Shown here in pieces: positions 1-7,642 of a stretch of 28,321 nt of DNA. The notes under the pieces were generated by a model. It was not told where the DNA came from. It searched no databases and saw nothing but the letters and a program-made list of their open reading frames with translations. Each line of letters starts with the position of its first letter. Position 1 is the first letter of the stretch. Origin of the DNA: a virus; the IMG/VR virus record IMGVR_UViG_3300010938_000111, positions 1-28,321 of that record. One strand, 5' to 3'. Both the position numbers and the translations under genes were made by a program.

Positions 1-1
1 T

Positions 2-88
2 GTTAGCAAACAAAACGAAGAAGTTCTTGACATCGCTATGGCTTCAAAAGAGTCTGGTGACGCTCTTGAAGCTGAGATCGAGTCGTAA
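2..88 (+). CDS. C-terminal end of an upstream structural gene (partial)
   Basis: An open frame enters from the left edge and stops at TAA 86-88, giving 28 residues ending in the acidic segment ALEAEIES. It lies 12 bp upstream of the tail tube gene. In contractile phages the gene before the tube is usually the tail sheath, so sheath is a reasonable guess from position, but the visible residues carry no diagnostic motif and the acidic tail is not a sheath signature I recognise. Partial because the 5' part is outside the window. Confidence 0.6.
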   Translation, partial: VSKQNEEVLDIAMASKESGDALEAEIES

Positions 89-100
89 TAGGAGAATAAG

Positions 101-514
101 ATGAGTTTAACTTCAACAGGCGCAAGAGTCGTATTTCGAGTCGACGGAAAAAAGGTCGCTTTTGCCAACGCATTAAGCTACACAGTAGCTCACCAACATC
201 AGCCCGTCGATGTTTTAGATCAATTGGACCCGGTAGAATACGCAGAAACTGGTTACACTGTTAACTTCTCTGTGAACCAGTTTCGAGTATCCAACCAATC
301 TGCAATTGCCATCGGACTTCGTCCTAGATTTCAAGACATTCTTACTCAACCTGAACTCACTGCTGAACTGGTTGACCGAATTACTGGAACTACTTTGGCA
401 CTTCTTCAGCGAGTTAAGTGTACAGAAGAAAGTTTAAATATCGCAGCTAGAGACTTAGGTCAAGTTACATTAAATTTCGTGGCGATTCGCATGGATGATG
501 AGGGTAGCCTCTAA
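101..514 (+). CDS. Tail tube protein
   Basis: 137 aa, the usual size of a myovirus tail tube (inner tail) subunit, which stacks in hexameric rings inside the sheath. The sequence is beta-rich, starts MSLTSTGARVVFRVDGKKVA with a short linker, and has no signal peptide or membrane segment. The start is supported by an AGGAG Shine-Dalgarno about 8 bp upstream of ATG 101. It is followed by a strong terminator and then, past an inserted endonuclease gene, the chaperone pair and tape measure, which is the canonical position of the tube gene. Assignment rests on size, fold-like pattern and gene order; no search was done. Confidence 0.75.
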   Translation: MSLTSTGARVVFRVDGKKVAFANALSYTVAHQHQPVDVLDQLDPVEYAETGYTVNFSVNQFRVSNQSAIAIGLRPRFQDILTQPELTAELVDRITGTTLALLQRVKCTEESLNIAARDLGQVTLNFVAIRMDDEGSL

Positions 515-541
515 ATCCTTAATATAATTAAACTTTTCTAG

Positions 542-574
542 GGCCGTAGTTTTAGCTACGGCCTTTTCTTTTTT
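542..574 (+). terminator. Rho-independent terminator after the tail tube gene
   Basis: A perfect 8-bp inverted repeat (GGCCGTAG at 542-549, CTACGGCC at 556-563) encloses a 6-nt loop (TTTTAG) and is followed directly by a T-rich tract (564-574, interrupted by one C). It lies 27 bp after the tube stop codon and its T tract runs into the upstream candidate start codons of the following endonuclease gene. Confidence 0.9.
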
Positions 575-581
575 GTTGAAA

Positions 582-1985
582 ATGGATTATACTGTTCATG
601 TGAAAAAAACAGAACTTTCAACTATTAAAGAGGCATTAAAATTAAGAGGCATAGAACCTCTTTATGAGATTTTTACAAACAACAAAGACAAACTTTCTTA
701 CAGATGTAAAAACGACCACATCTTTTATGCATCATGGTCTAATTTAAAAAGAGGTCACGGCTGCGTATATTGCGCAGGTCAAAAAGTAGACTGGCAAAAG
801 CTAGAGGATGCCGCTGCTAAGAAAAAAGGAATACTGCTATCTAAAGTAGAAGATTATAAAAACAATAAGACTAAATTACTCTGGAAGTGCGCGGACGGCC
901 ATGAATTTAAAACTAATTGGGCAAACATCCAATCTGGAAAATGGTGCCCTACTTGTGCAGGTAACAAGCCTAAGACTGTAACTGAGTTACAAGAAGTCGC
1001 AATAGCTAAAAACGGCAAGTTTTTATCCCACACGTACACTACAGCTCATGACTATTACGAGTGGGAGTGTGCTAACGGACATAAGTTTAAATCTCGCTGG
1101 CATAACGTAAATTCTGGTAAATGGTGTCCAGATTGTCAAAATAAGACTAGCAAGCCTCAAAAAGAAATAGCAGCTTTTATAAATGAACTAGGGTTTACAA
1201 CACAGTTTAATTGCAAACTTGAAGGTAAACTTGAGGTTGACATTTTCATACCAGAGTTAAACATAGGCATCGAATACCACGGCCTTTTCTGGCATTCAGA
1301 CTATAATACTAATTTCGATAAGAAGCTACATCTTAAAAAATATCTACTAGCAAAAGAAAAGGGTGTAACCTTAATCCAGCTTTTTTCAGATGAATGGCTT
1401 ACTAAGCCTGACGTGGTAAAGAGTCTTATTAAAGCTAAGTTAGGCGTTTTTGATCAAGTTATAAAAGCTAAAAATTGTAAACTAAAAGAGTCAACTAACT
1501 ATTACACTTTTTTTGATAAAACTCACTTGGCTGGAGGAGTGAAATCTATAAAGGCTTTTAGCTTGTGGTATAACGGAGAAATAGTAGCGGCACTTTCTTT
1601 GCGACCGCCCTACACTAAAAAGCATAAGGGTTTAATAGAGATCGCTAGATTTGCGAGCAAGCTTAACACGAGAGTTGATTTCGCTTTTTCTAGACTTCTA
1701 AAGGCCGCAATGAGTTGGGCTAAGAGCCAAGGTTATAAAGGCGTTTTGAGCTACGCTGATTGTCGTATATCTACAGGAAAGGTATACCAAGCTAACGGGT
1801 TTGAACAACTGGAAAGGACCGCACCTAACTACTTTTATACTAATTTTAAAATTAGAGAGGGTAGATTTAAGCATAAAAAGAGTATACTATTAGAGGGTAG
1901 CACTGAGCTTGAGCAAAACCGTAACTTAGGATGGTTTCGAGTTTTTGACGCAGGCAGTGAGACTTTTATAAAATTAATAAAATAA
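582..1985 (+). CDS. Freestanding homing endonuclease: zinc ribbons + Vsr-like nuclease + GNAT-like domain
   Basis: 467 aa from ATG 582; TTG codons at 573 and 576 are in frame but lie in the terminator T tract, so ATG 582 is preferred, although no good Shine-Dalgarno is seen. Numbering from TTG 573: three tandem zinc-ribbon-like repeats at about 40-72, 103-131 and 163-191 share the pattern C-x3-H-x-F, then W, then CPxC (SGKWCPTC, SGKWCPDC). At about 197-275 is a nuclease core with E198, then D223 in EVDIFIPELNIGIEYHG, E234, H236 and W240-H241. This resembles the Vsr-like (EDxHD) homing endonuclease family. The C-terminal 310-435 has a GNAT-like pattern ending YADCRISTGKVYQANGF and PNYFY. Such genes are mobile and cut unoccupied alleles near their insertion site. 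It interrupts an otherwise contiguous tail operon between tube and chaperones. Confidence 0.85.
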   Translation: MDYTVHVKKTELSTIKEALKLRGIEPLYEIFTNNKDKLSYRCKNDHIFYASWSNLKRGHGCVYCAGQKVDWQKLEDAAAKKKGILLSKVEDYKNNKTKLLWKCADGHEFKTNWANIQSGKWCPTCAGNKPKTVTELQEVAIAKNGKFLSHTYTTAHDYYEWECANGHKFKSRWHNVNSGKWCPDCQNKTSKPQKEIAAFINELGFTTQFNCKLEGKLEVDIFIPELNIGIEYHGLFWHSDYNTNFDKKLHLKKYLLAKEKGVTLIQLFSDEWLTKPDVVKSLIKAKLGVFDQVIKAKNCKLKESTNYYTFFDKTHLAGGVKSIKAFSLWYNGEIVAALSLRPPYTKKHKGLIEIARFASKLNTRVDFAFSRLLKAAMSWAKSQGYKGVLSYADCRISTGKVYQANGFEQLERTAPNYFYTNFKIREGRFKHKKSILLEGSTELEQNRNLGWFRVFDAGSETFIKLIK

Positions 1986-1998
1986 AAAGGAGAAAAAC

Positions 1999-2436
1999 AT
2001 GATTAGCACACTTCCGTCGATGGAGACATCTTTTACTATTGATGTAAAAGGCTCTGATACTGGACAATCCTATCAGGGCACTTTCACCTATAAACGCCCG
2101 AATTTACGAGCAAAATCTAACGCTGCAAAGCTAGCCGCCCGACTAAACGAGGACCTGGCTAACCTAGATCCTGATATGAAGTTTACTCATCAGATTTTGG
2201 CAGAGCTTCGCTTTTCCTTGGTTCAAAGTCCTGAGTGGTGGCAGAAGTCTGATTTTGGTCTAGAGCTTTTTGATGAGAATGTAATCTTTGAGATTTACAA
2301 AAAATGCGTTTCTTTTGAGAAAGAATGGACTGATAAGGTCTGGGGAAAGCAGGACGAAAAGAAAGCTGAACTGAAAGAAGACCTTAAAAAGAAAGCTAAA
2401 GCAGAGAAGGCGCAGCAAGAACAAGACGAGGAGTAA
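1999..2436 (+). CDS. Tail assembly chaperone, first of pair
   Basis: 145 aa, preceded by an AAGGAG ribosome site about 8 bp before ATG 1999. It is soluble, begins with a beta-like stretch containing FTIDVKG and YKRPNLR, and ends in a Lys/Glu-rich helix (about residues 118-145). It sits directly before a second small helical protein and the tape measure gene, the position of the lambda G/GT-type chaperones that coat the tape measure protein before tube polymerisation. The stop TAA overlaps the next ATG (TAATG). The assignment is from position and size; I do not recognise a specific family motif. Confidence 0.65.
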   Translation: MISTLPSMETSFTIDVKGSDTGQSYQGTFTYKRPNLRAKSNAAKLAARLNEDLANLDPDMKFTHQILAELRFSLVQSPEWWQKSDFGLELFDENVIFEIYKKCVSFEKEWTDKVWGKQDEKKAELKEDLKKKAKAEKAQQEQDEE

Positions 2437-2891
2437 TGGCCAATCTAGGAGTCCTAGCCTTTATTAAGGCGGCTCACGCCATGCTTCACGCAGATACCAG
2501 CAGTATGGAAGGTTTCGAGCGCTTTCTGGTATCCTGGTACTGCTTTAAGTATAATGTGCCGCCAAACGATTCTAATCTTCTAGATATGACTTTAGAGGAG
2601 CTTGCTACTCTTTATTTTATGCATCGCATAAAAGAAGATCCTAACTTCGTCGCTGAAACCGTTTCTGGTAAAGATGATTACGAAGAGTGGCTAAAGCAGG
2701 AAATGGGCGAGGGCTACATTAGCGACGAAGAAATGGTTAAGCAAATGGTAGAATACGAACAGGGACAGATAGATAAAAGGACTAAGGATTTTAAACAATC
2801 TTCCGAGGACTTTAAAGCCGCAATAAAGCGCCTTAAAGATTTGCCAGATAGAATTACTACACAATTTAAGTCAAGTAATTCTGAGGATTAG
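2436..2891 (+). CDS. Tail assembly chaperone, second of pair
   Basis: 151 aa, starting at ATG 2436 that shares one base with the preceding stop codon, in the -1 frame relative to the first chaperone. It is predominantly helical and acidic, with a charged C-terminal coiled-coil-like region (about residues 100-145). In many tailed phages this second frame is expressed partly as a -1 frameshift fusion. Here the open -1 window upstream of the ATG is only 2400-2435 and contains no canonical X-XXY-YYZ heptamer, so stop-start coupled translation is more likely. It ends 3 bp before the tape measure ATG. Confidence 0.6.
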   Translation: MANLGVLAFIKAAHAMLHADTSSMEGFERFLVSWYCFKYNVPPNDSNLLDMTLEELATLYFMHRIKEDPNFVAETVSGKDDYEEWLKQEMGEGYISDEEMVKQMVEYEQGQIDKRTKDFKQSSEDFKAAIKRLKDLPDRITTQFKSSNSED

Positions 2892-2894
2892 TAA

Positions 2895-4931
2895 ATGGCC
2901 GATTTAAAAAAGCAGTTAATTTTAGAAGTAAGCCTTGATACTAAGAAGTTAAAAACTGAGATTGAAGCTCTCAAGAAAGACATTAAAGACGTTGGTGCAA
3001 CTGGTGCCGGTTTTAACACTACTGGTTTAAAAGGTTTAAACGAAGATTTAAAAAAAGTTAGAAAAGAGATTACTGCTCTCACAAAAGACATCAAAGGCAT
3101 TGGTTCAACTGGCGCTGGCTCTAACACTACTGGTTTAAAAGGTTTAAACGAAGAGTTAAAAAAAGTTAGAAAAGAGATTACCGCTCTCACGAAAGACATC
3201 AAAGGCATTGGTGCAACTGGCGCTGACACTACTGGTTTAAAAGATTTAAGAAAAGGTGGGCCACGTTCTATCTTAGATATTATTCCTGGAGGGGCTGGAA
3301 TATCTCAAGGTTTAGGTGGGGCAGGTAGATTACTAAGAGGGCCTTTAGGTATTGCTGGCGGAGCTGCAGCTATGTTAACTGGAGGAGCTATGTTAGGTTC
3401 TCAGCTACTTAGTAACTATGATGAAATGAGGGCTTTAAGAGCTTCACAAGCTAACACTATTTCCGGCTTAGCTAGGAGTGGGGACTTTGCTGGTGTAAGC
3501 ATCATGCAAAATGATGACCGTTTAAGAGGACTTCTCGGCGGATCTATGAACGCTGCTGCAGGAGCTGGAAAAGGAGCTTTATTTGGTAGTTTAGCCTTCG
3601 GTGGATTAGGTGCTGTGCTAGGAGGGTTGTTTGGAGGAGGAGTAGGAGCTATTCCTGGAGCAAAACTCGGAGCCGCGTTTGGTTCAGTTGTTGGGGGTTT
3701 AGCCGGCGGAGTTACCTCTTTTATGCCAGGTTACGAAAGGGCACAAAAGGAGGAGCGTGAAAGGTTAATGTTAGAGACCCAACCTATTCGCGATGCTATG
3801 GCTAGACAACGAGAGCTTTCTAATGTTCGTCGTCAAGTTGCTCGAAGAGCCGGTAGAAGTTTAGGCGGAGCAAACACAATGCAGCGCCTAACCTCCTTAC
3901 AATTCCTAGGAACTCGAGAGGGCTTCGGGCAAGAAGAGACATTAAATCAAATGATGCAGCTTGGCTCTTCAGTTGGAATGAACGAGGCAGCTATATCACT
4001 CCCAAGATCACAATACTTCATGAATCGAACTGGTGTTGATGTTGGAACGCAGGGCGCACTAAGAGAAGCAATTACTGGAGCAGAACGAGGCTCTTTTGCT
4101 GGCTCTCAAGAGAAGATGGAAGCTATTATTCGTCGCGGAATGGCTTTCGGTATTAAAGATGGAAAGCTTGATCAGTATGCTCGAATTACAGCAGAAGCCG
4201 TAGAACGAAATGCTTCTTTAGGTGGAGTTCAAGATGCCGATGCGATTGCTGCAGAGCTTGCATCTAGAGCTAGAGGTCTTGCAGGTGAAGGTGATATAAC
4301 GCAAGGAACTTTAGCAAGAGCCGCAGACATTCAATCCACTATTCGTGATTTATCTTCCCAAACTCAAGGTGTTGCAGGCGCTGGAAACTTCTTAGCGATT
4401 CAAAAAGCCGCAAGAGAATCTGGAATAAACTTAGATCCTGCCCAAATGCTTTTAATGGCTCAAGCTTCTAATAAAGGTGGCGGAGCTATGAAAGAGATTT
4501 TAGGTCGTTCAGGCCAATTCTCTGCAGAACAAATAGATAAGTTTGTTGGCGCAGCCACAGCGAACAAAAGCAATCTTACAGAGATGTTTCCTGGTCTTAG
4601 TCAGGATATGCGAGATATTTTGGGCAACATTATGTTTGGTACTACAGAGCGTACTTTAGATGTTGCTAAGTCTGGTCGTGGTGGCATGGGTGCTGCAGAC
4701 GCTATTGACTTAGAAGGTCGAGGCACAGATCAAACTGGAAAAGAAGGCGACCTAAACAGAATTCAACAACAAGTAGATTTTACAGCCTTTCAAGCCGGCA
4801 TGGATAATATTAATTTAAGCATGCGTGAGGCTGCTGTGACTATTAAAAAATACTCTGAAGTAATTGAAAGATCTGCCAAAGTGTTAGAGAATAGAATGAA
4901 TATAATCGATAATAATAATTTAGGAAGATAA
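2895..4931 (+). CDS. Tape measure protein with N-terminal tandem repeats
   Basis: 678 aa, starting 3 bp after the preceding stop. Tape measure proteins run through the tail tube and set its length; at about 1.5 angstrom per residue this predicts a tail of roughly 100 nm. Residues 17-120 are Lys-rich coiled-coil repeats of 36 aa (for example GLNEDLKKVRKEITALTKDI). Two strongly hydrophobic Gly/Ala-rich segments follow at about 145-172 and 220-275, which are glycine-zipper-like and typical of tape measure proteins that insert in the host membrane. The C-terminal half is helical. The stop overlaps the following ATG (ATAATGA). Neighbours on both sides (chaperones, hub) support the call. Confidence 0.85.
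   Translation: MADLKKQLILEVSLDTKKLKTEIEALKKDIKDVGATGAGFNTTGLKGLNEDLKKVRKEITALTKDIKGIGSTGAGSNTTGLKGLNEELKKVRKEITALTKDIKGIGATGADTTGLKDLRKGGPRSILDIIPGGAGISQGLGGAGRLLRGPLGIAGGAAAMLTGGAMLGSQLLSNYDEMRALRASQANTISGLARSGDFAGVSIMQNDDRLRGLLGGSMNAAAGAGKGALFGSLAFGGLGAVLGGLFGGGVGAIPGAKLGAAFGSVVGGLAGGVTSFMPGYERAQKEERERLMLETQPIRDAMARQRELSNVRRQVARRAGRSLGGANTMQRLTSLQFLGTREGFGQEETLNQMMQLGSSVGMNEAAISLPRSQYFMNRTGVDVGTQGALREAITGAERGSFAGSQEKMEAIIRRGMAFGIKDGKLDQYARITAEAVERNASLGGVQDADAIAAELASRARGLAGEGDITQGTLARAADIQSTIRDLSSQTQGVAGAGNFLAIQKAARESGINLDPAQMLLMAQASNKGGGAMKEILGRSGQFSAEQIDKFVGAATANKSNLTEMFPGLSQDMRDILGNIMFGTTERTLDVAKSGRGGMGAADAIDLEGRGTDQTGKEGDLNRIQQQVDFTAFQAGMDNINLSMREAAVTIKKYSEVIERSAKVLENRMNIIDNNNLGR
3015..3230 (+). 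repeat. 108-bp tandem repeats inside the tape measure gene
   Basis: Two units (3015-3122 and 3123-about 3230) encode 36-residue coiled-coil repeats that differ at only a handful of bases. A more diverged half unit precedes them (about 2943-3014) and another fragment follows (ACTACTGGTTTAAAAG, from about 3228). Near-identity at synonymous positions indicates recent duplication. Confidence 0.9.
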
Positions 4932-6673
4932 TGAGTGATTTTTTAAGAAAAAAAACTCCAGTTTTAGATTTGGATGTAGGAGGTAGATCTCAACTTAACA
5001 GTTGCAAGATTTGGATTTACCGCTATGCAAACCCTGCTGTAAAAGGTTTAATTCAATTAGACTCTGCCGATAAAAATGGAATTTTTGGTGGTACGGTAGA
5101 CGGCGCTGATTTTTCCACGCAATCCATAATTAAAATTGACAACGATGTAATTAGTTGTGATGTTTCAAAAAATAAGTCAGATCCAGCAGGGACCTTTACT
5201 TTCACTTTAAAACAAGGCAGATCTGAAAAAGGGGAATTACTGCCCTCAGGAAGTTCTTTAAATTACGCTAGCCTAATAAATGTAGGAGATTGGGTAACAA
5301 TCTGGATTAAAAAAGGGTTGCCAGCAGATATAGCAGGAAAGGGGAATAAGATAGCTGACACCTCCACAACCTCAGGTTTAAAGATGATCGGCTTCATAGA
5401 AGATGTGACAGTCGTAGAGAGGGACGATCCAGAAACAGGAATTCCTTACTTAGAGTATGTTATCTCAGGTTCAGATATTGGAAAAGTATTTTTGACCAAC
5501 CTCTACTTTAATCCAGTTCTTAAAAATGCTCAAATTTCATCGCTACTAGGTACTTATTTTATGGGGGACTCGCAAAAACTAACTGAGTATGCTAAAAAAA
5601 ACGGTAGAGGCGATAGCGGTTTATCTACTCCTGATAAAATGGTTAAAAGCATAGCTACTTTTATGCTGGGCGGAAATCTAGATAAACTATCTGCGAGTCA
5701 TCAGAACTGGTACATCCCAAAAGAATTATTAACTGTTGTAAAAGGAACTCCTCAAAAAAATCAACCAGCAGTAATTGATATTTTAGATGTTACTTCGCAA
5801 GTTGGAGTTCATAGCTACGACTCCAAAGGAGCTTTTACAGGGGCTTCTCCTTTATTAGGAGAAACTATATTTCCTACGTTACCTGCTCAAGGAACTATAT
5901 GGGAAGTATTGACTTTCGTACAAAATCCTGCTTTAAATGAAATGTATGTGGATTTAGTGCCGAAAGATGGAAAATTAGTTCCAAGTTTAATTTGTAGACA
6001 ACTTCCTTTTTCTAGCAAAGTCAATTCAGAAACTTATGCTTTTAGAGGCTCTAAAATCAAAGATGCCGCCGCCGAAGTTAAAAAAACTTTTTTTACTGAT
6101 TTACCCAGACAGCAGATAAAAAGTTTGAGTGTAAAAGAGAAAACTATAACAAAAACAAATAGAGACAGAGTAAATCAAATCGTAGTATCTCCAGAAGTTG
6201 TAAATCAAGAGGTTGGCGCTTTATATGTCTCATTACTAAATGTACCTTCTATTAAGAGGTATGGTTTAAAAAGTTTTGAGCTTAGAACTAATTACACGTT
6301 TAGTCAATCTTTTCAAGATACTAAAATTGTAAAAGTCACTGCCGCTCTTTTAGCTGATTGGTTGTTTAAAGGTCACATGCTGTATAAAGGTCGAATAAGA
6401 ATCGACGGGCCTAATAATTATTTTTCAGTAGGTACTAATTTAGAAATAGTAGATCAAAAACAATTATTTCATATAGAGGGCGTTGAATACTCTTTCAGAC
6501 AAATGCGAAACGGTATGAACTCTTATGAAGCAGTTATACAAGTTAGTCACGGAGTAACAAGTACTGGAGAGTTCTTAACTTTTAATGATTTAGGAGAAAC
6601 TGGTTCAACGATAGTCACTGCAGCATTAGAGAACACTAAAAATAGCAGAGGAAAAGGGGGCTACGGAAAATGA
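4931..6673 (+). CDS. Baseplate hub protein (gp27/gpD/XkdQ-like)
   Basis: 580 aa, with its ATG overlapping the tape measure stop codon. Beta-rich domains with phrases such as INVGDWVTIWIKKG and MIGFIEDVTVVERDDPETG are characteristic of hub proteins of the gpD/XkdQ/T4 gp27 group, which form the trimeric ring under the tube and hold the spike. The C-terminal region includes FSVGTNLEIVDQKQLFHIEG and VEYSFRQM, again typical of the hub's OB-like domains. It lies between the tape measure and the spike gene, as in P2-like and SPO1-like baseplates, and its stop overlaps the spike ATG by 4 bp (ATGA). No lysozyme domain is visible. Confidence 0.75.
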   Translation: MSDFLRKKTPVLDLDVGGRSQLNSCKIWIYRYANPAVKGLIQLDSADKNGIFGGTVDGADFSTQSIIKIDNDVISCDVSKNKSDPAGTFTFTLKQGRSEKGELLPSGSSLNYASLINVGDWVTIWIKKGLPADIAGKGNKIADTSTTSGLKMIGFIEDVTVVERDDPETGIPYLEYVISGSDIGKVFLTNLYFNPVLKNAQISSLLGTYFMGDSQKLTEYAKKNGRGDSGLSTPDKMVKSIATFMLGGNLDKLSASHQNWYIPKELLTVVKGTPQKNQPAVIDILDVTSQVGVHSYDSKGAFTGASPLLGETIFPTLPAQGTIWEVLTFVQNPALNEMYVDLVPKDGKLVPSLICRQLPFSSKVNSETYAFRGSKIKDAAAEVKKTFFTDLPRQQIKSLSVKEKTITKTNRDRVNQIVVSPEVVNQEVGALYVSLLNVPSIKRYGLKSFELRTNYTFSQSFQDTKIVKVTAALLADWLFKGHMLYKGRIRIDGPNNYFSVGTNLEIVDQKQLFHIEGVEYSFRQMRNGMNSYEAVIQVSHGVTSTGEFLTFNDLGETGSTIVTAALENTKNSRGKGGYGK

Positions 6674-7641
6674 TAAATAAAGTAGCTGCTCAACGTGGTG
6701 GGGGAGTTTTCTCAATAGGTAATCAACTTCTTCGAGGCCAAGTTCTTAGAATAATTCCAGTGGACGCCAAAGAAAACACTTCTGGCGGTTCTTATGTTCA
6801 ATACGAAGTGGCTTTAGAAAACGGGAGAGGCGGAGTGAGTAGTGTATTTGCTCGACGCATGTCTTCTGTGTACGGCGCTAACGACTACGAAGAGGAAATT
6901 TTAGAGCCGGCTGAATTTGCTTTTAAAGGTGCCAACGACAATACCAATAACTTTGGCAATAGAAATGGCGCAATCGTAGTCGTATCGTTTCTTAACGGAA
7001 ACATAAACGACCCAGTAATCCTAGGGTCAATTGCGCATCCTAAAAAACCTGGCGCTAAAAAAGACGACGGTGTTAGATATGTTAAATTATTTCGTGGCGT
7101 AAAAGTAGAGATTAATAAAGACGGTGAGTGGTCTGTCACATACCAATCCCCCTTTGGTCCGGATGGTAAACTAAAGGCAGAGGATACTGGGCCATCATTT
7201 ATTAAACTTGATAAGACTGGAAGCTTAGATATCAATTTAAAAAAGGGCACCATTAAGCAGAAGCATGATGTTGTTTCTGAAAAAACTGATTTTGAGTATA
7301 AGACTGGTTTAAAAGTTACTTACGACGGCAAAGGTGATAAAGTTACTTTTACTACCAAAGGCGGAACAAAGGTTGAAATCGACGGTACTAAAAAAGTTAC
7401 TGTTACCGCTGGCTCAAGTATTGTAACAATCAAGGATGGTAAGATCGAACTTAGTGGAGATCTAGTTGATGTTGGTACTGGCGCTTCTGCTTTGGCGGCT
7501 TTAGGGCCACAACTGATTTCGTGGCTCACCTCTCACACACACCTTTATAATCCTGGACCTGGAAGTCCTACACCAAGCCAGCCACCAACCACCCCTCCAC
7601 CAACTTCTTTGTTAAGCAAGTCTGTAAAGTTGAAGGATTAA
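6670..7641 (+). CDS. Central spike protein with N-terminal OB fold and HxH tip
   Basis: 323 aa, starting in the ATGA overlap with the hub gene. Residues about 20-125 fit the gp5/gpV OB-fold collar, including the closing GAIVVVSFLNGNINDPVILG motif common to spike and VgrG proteins. Residues about 170-265 are short repeated beta strands (KVTYDGKGDKVTFTTKG, KVEIDGTKKVTVTAG), as in an intertwined beta-helix. Near the C-terminus is SHTHLYNPGPGSPTPSQPP, whose HTH pair matches the metal-binding HxH at the tip of P2 gpV-type spikes. The protein pierces the outer membrane or cell surface during contraction. There is no lysozyme insert, unlike T4 gp5. A Pro/Thr-rich tail of about 25 residues after the HxH is a little longer than in the simplest spikes. 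Confidence 0.85.
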   Translation: MINKVAAQRGGGVFSIGNQLLRGQVLRIIPVDAKENTSGGSYVQYEVALENGRGGVSSVFARRMSSVYGANDYEEEILEPAEFAFKGANDNTNNFGNRNGAIVVVSFLNGNINDPVILGSIAHPKKPGAKKDDGVRYVKLFRGVKVEINKDGEWSVTYQSPFGPDGKLKAEDTGPSFIKLDKTGSLDINLKKGTIKQKHDVVSEKTDFEYKTGLKVTYDGKGDKVTFTTKGGTKVEIDGTKKVTVTAGSSIVTIKDGKIELSGDLVDVGTGASALAALGPQLISWLTSHTHLYNPGPGSPTPSQPPTTPPPTSLLSKSVKLKD

Positions 7642-7642
7642 T

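Noticed and set aside
523-528. TATAAT between the tail tube gene and terminator as a promoter
   Set aside because: No -35 match at 16-18 bp upstream, and a transcript would end at once in the terminator at 542-574.
2888-3229. Minus-strand ORF opposite the tape measure repeats
   Set aside because: It is the antisense shadow of the coiled-coil repeats, with no ribosome site and no family resemblance.
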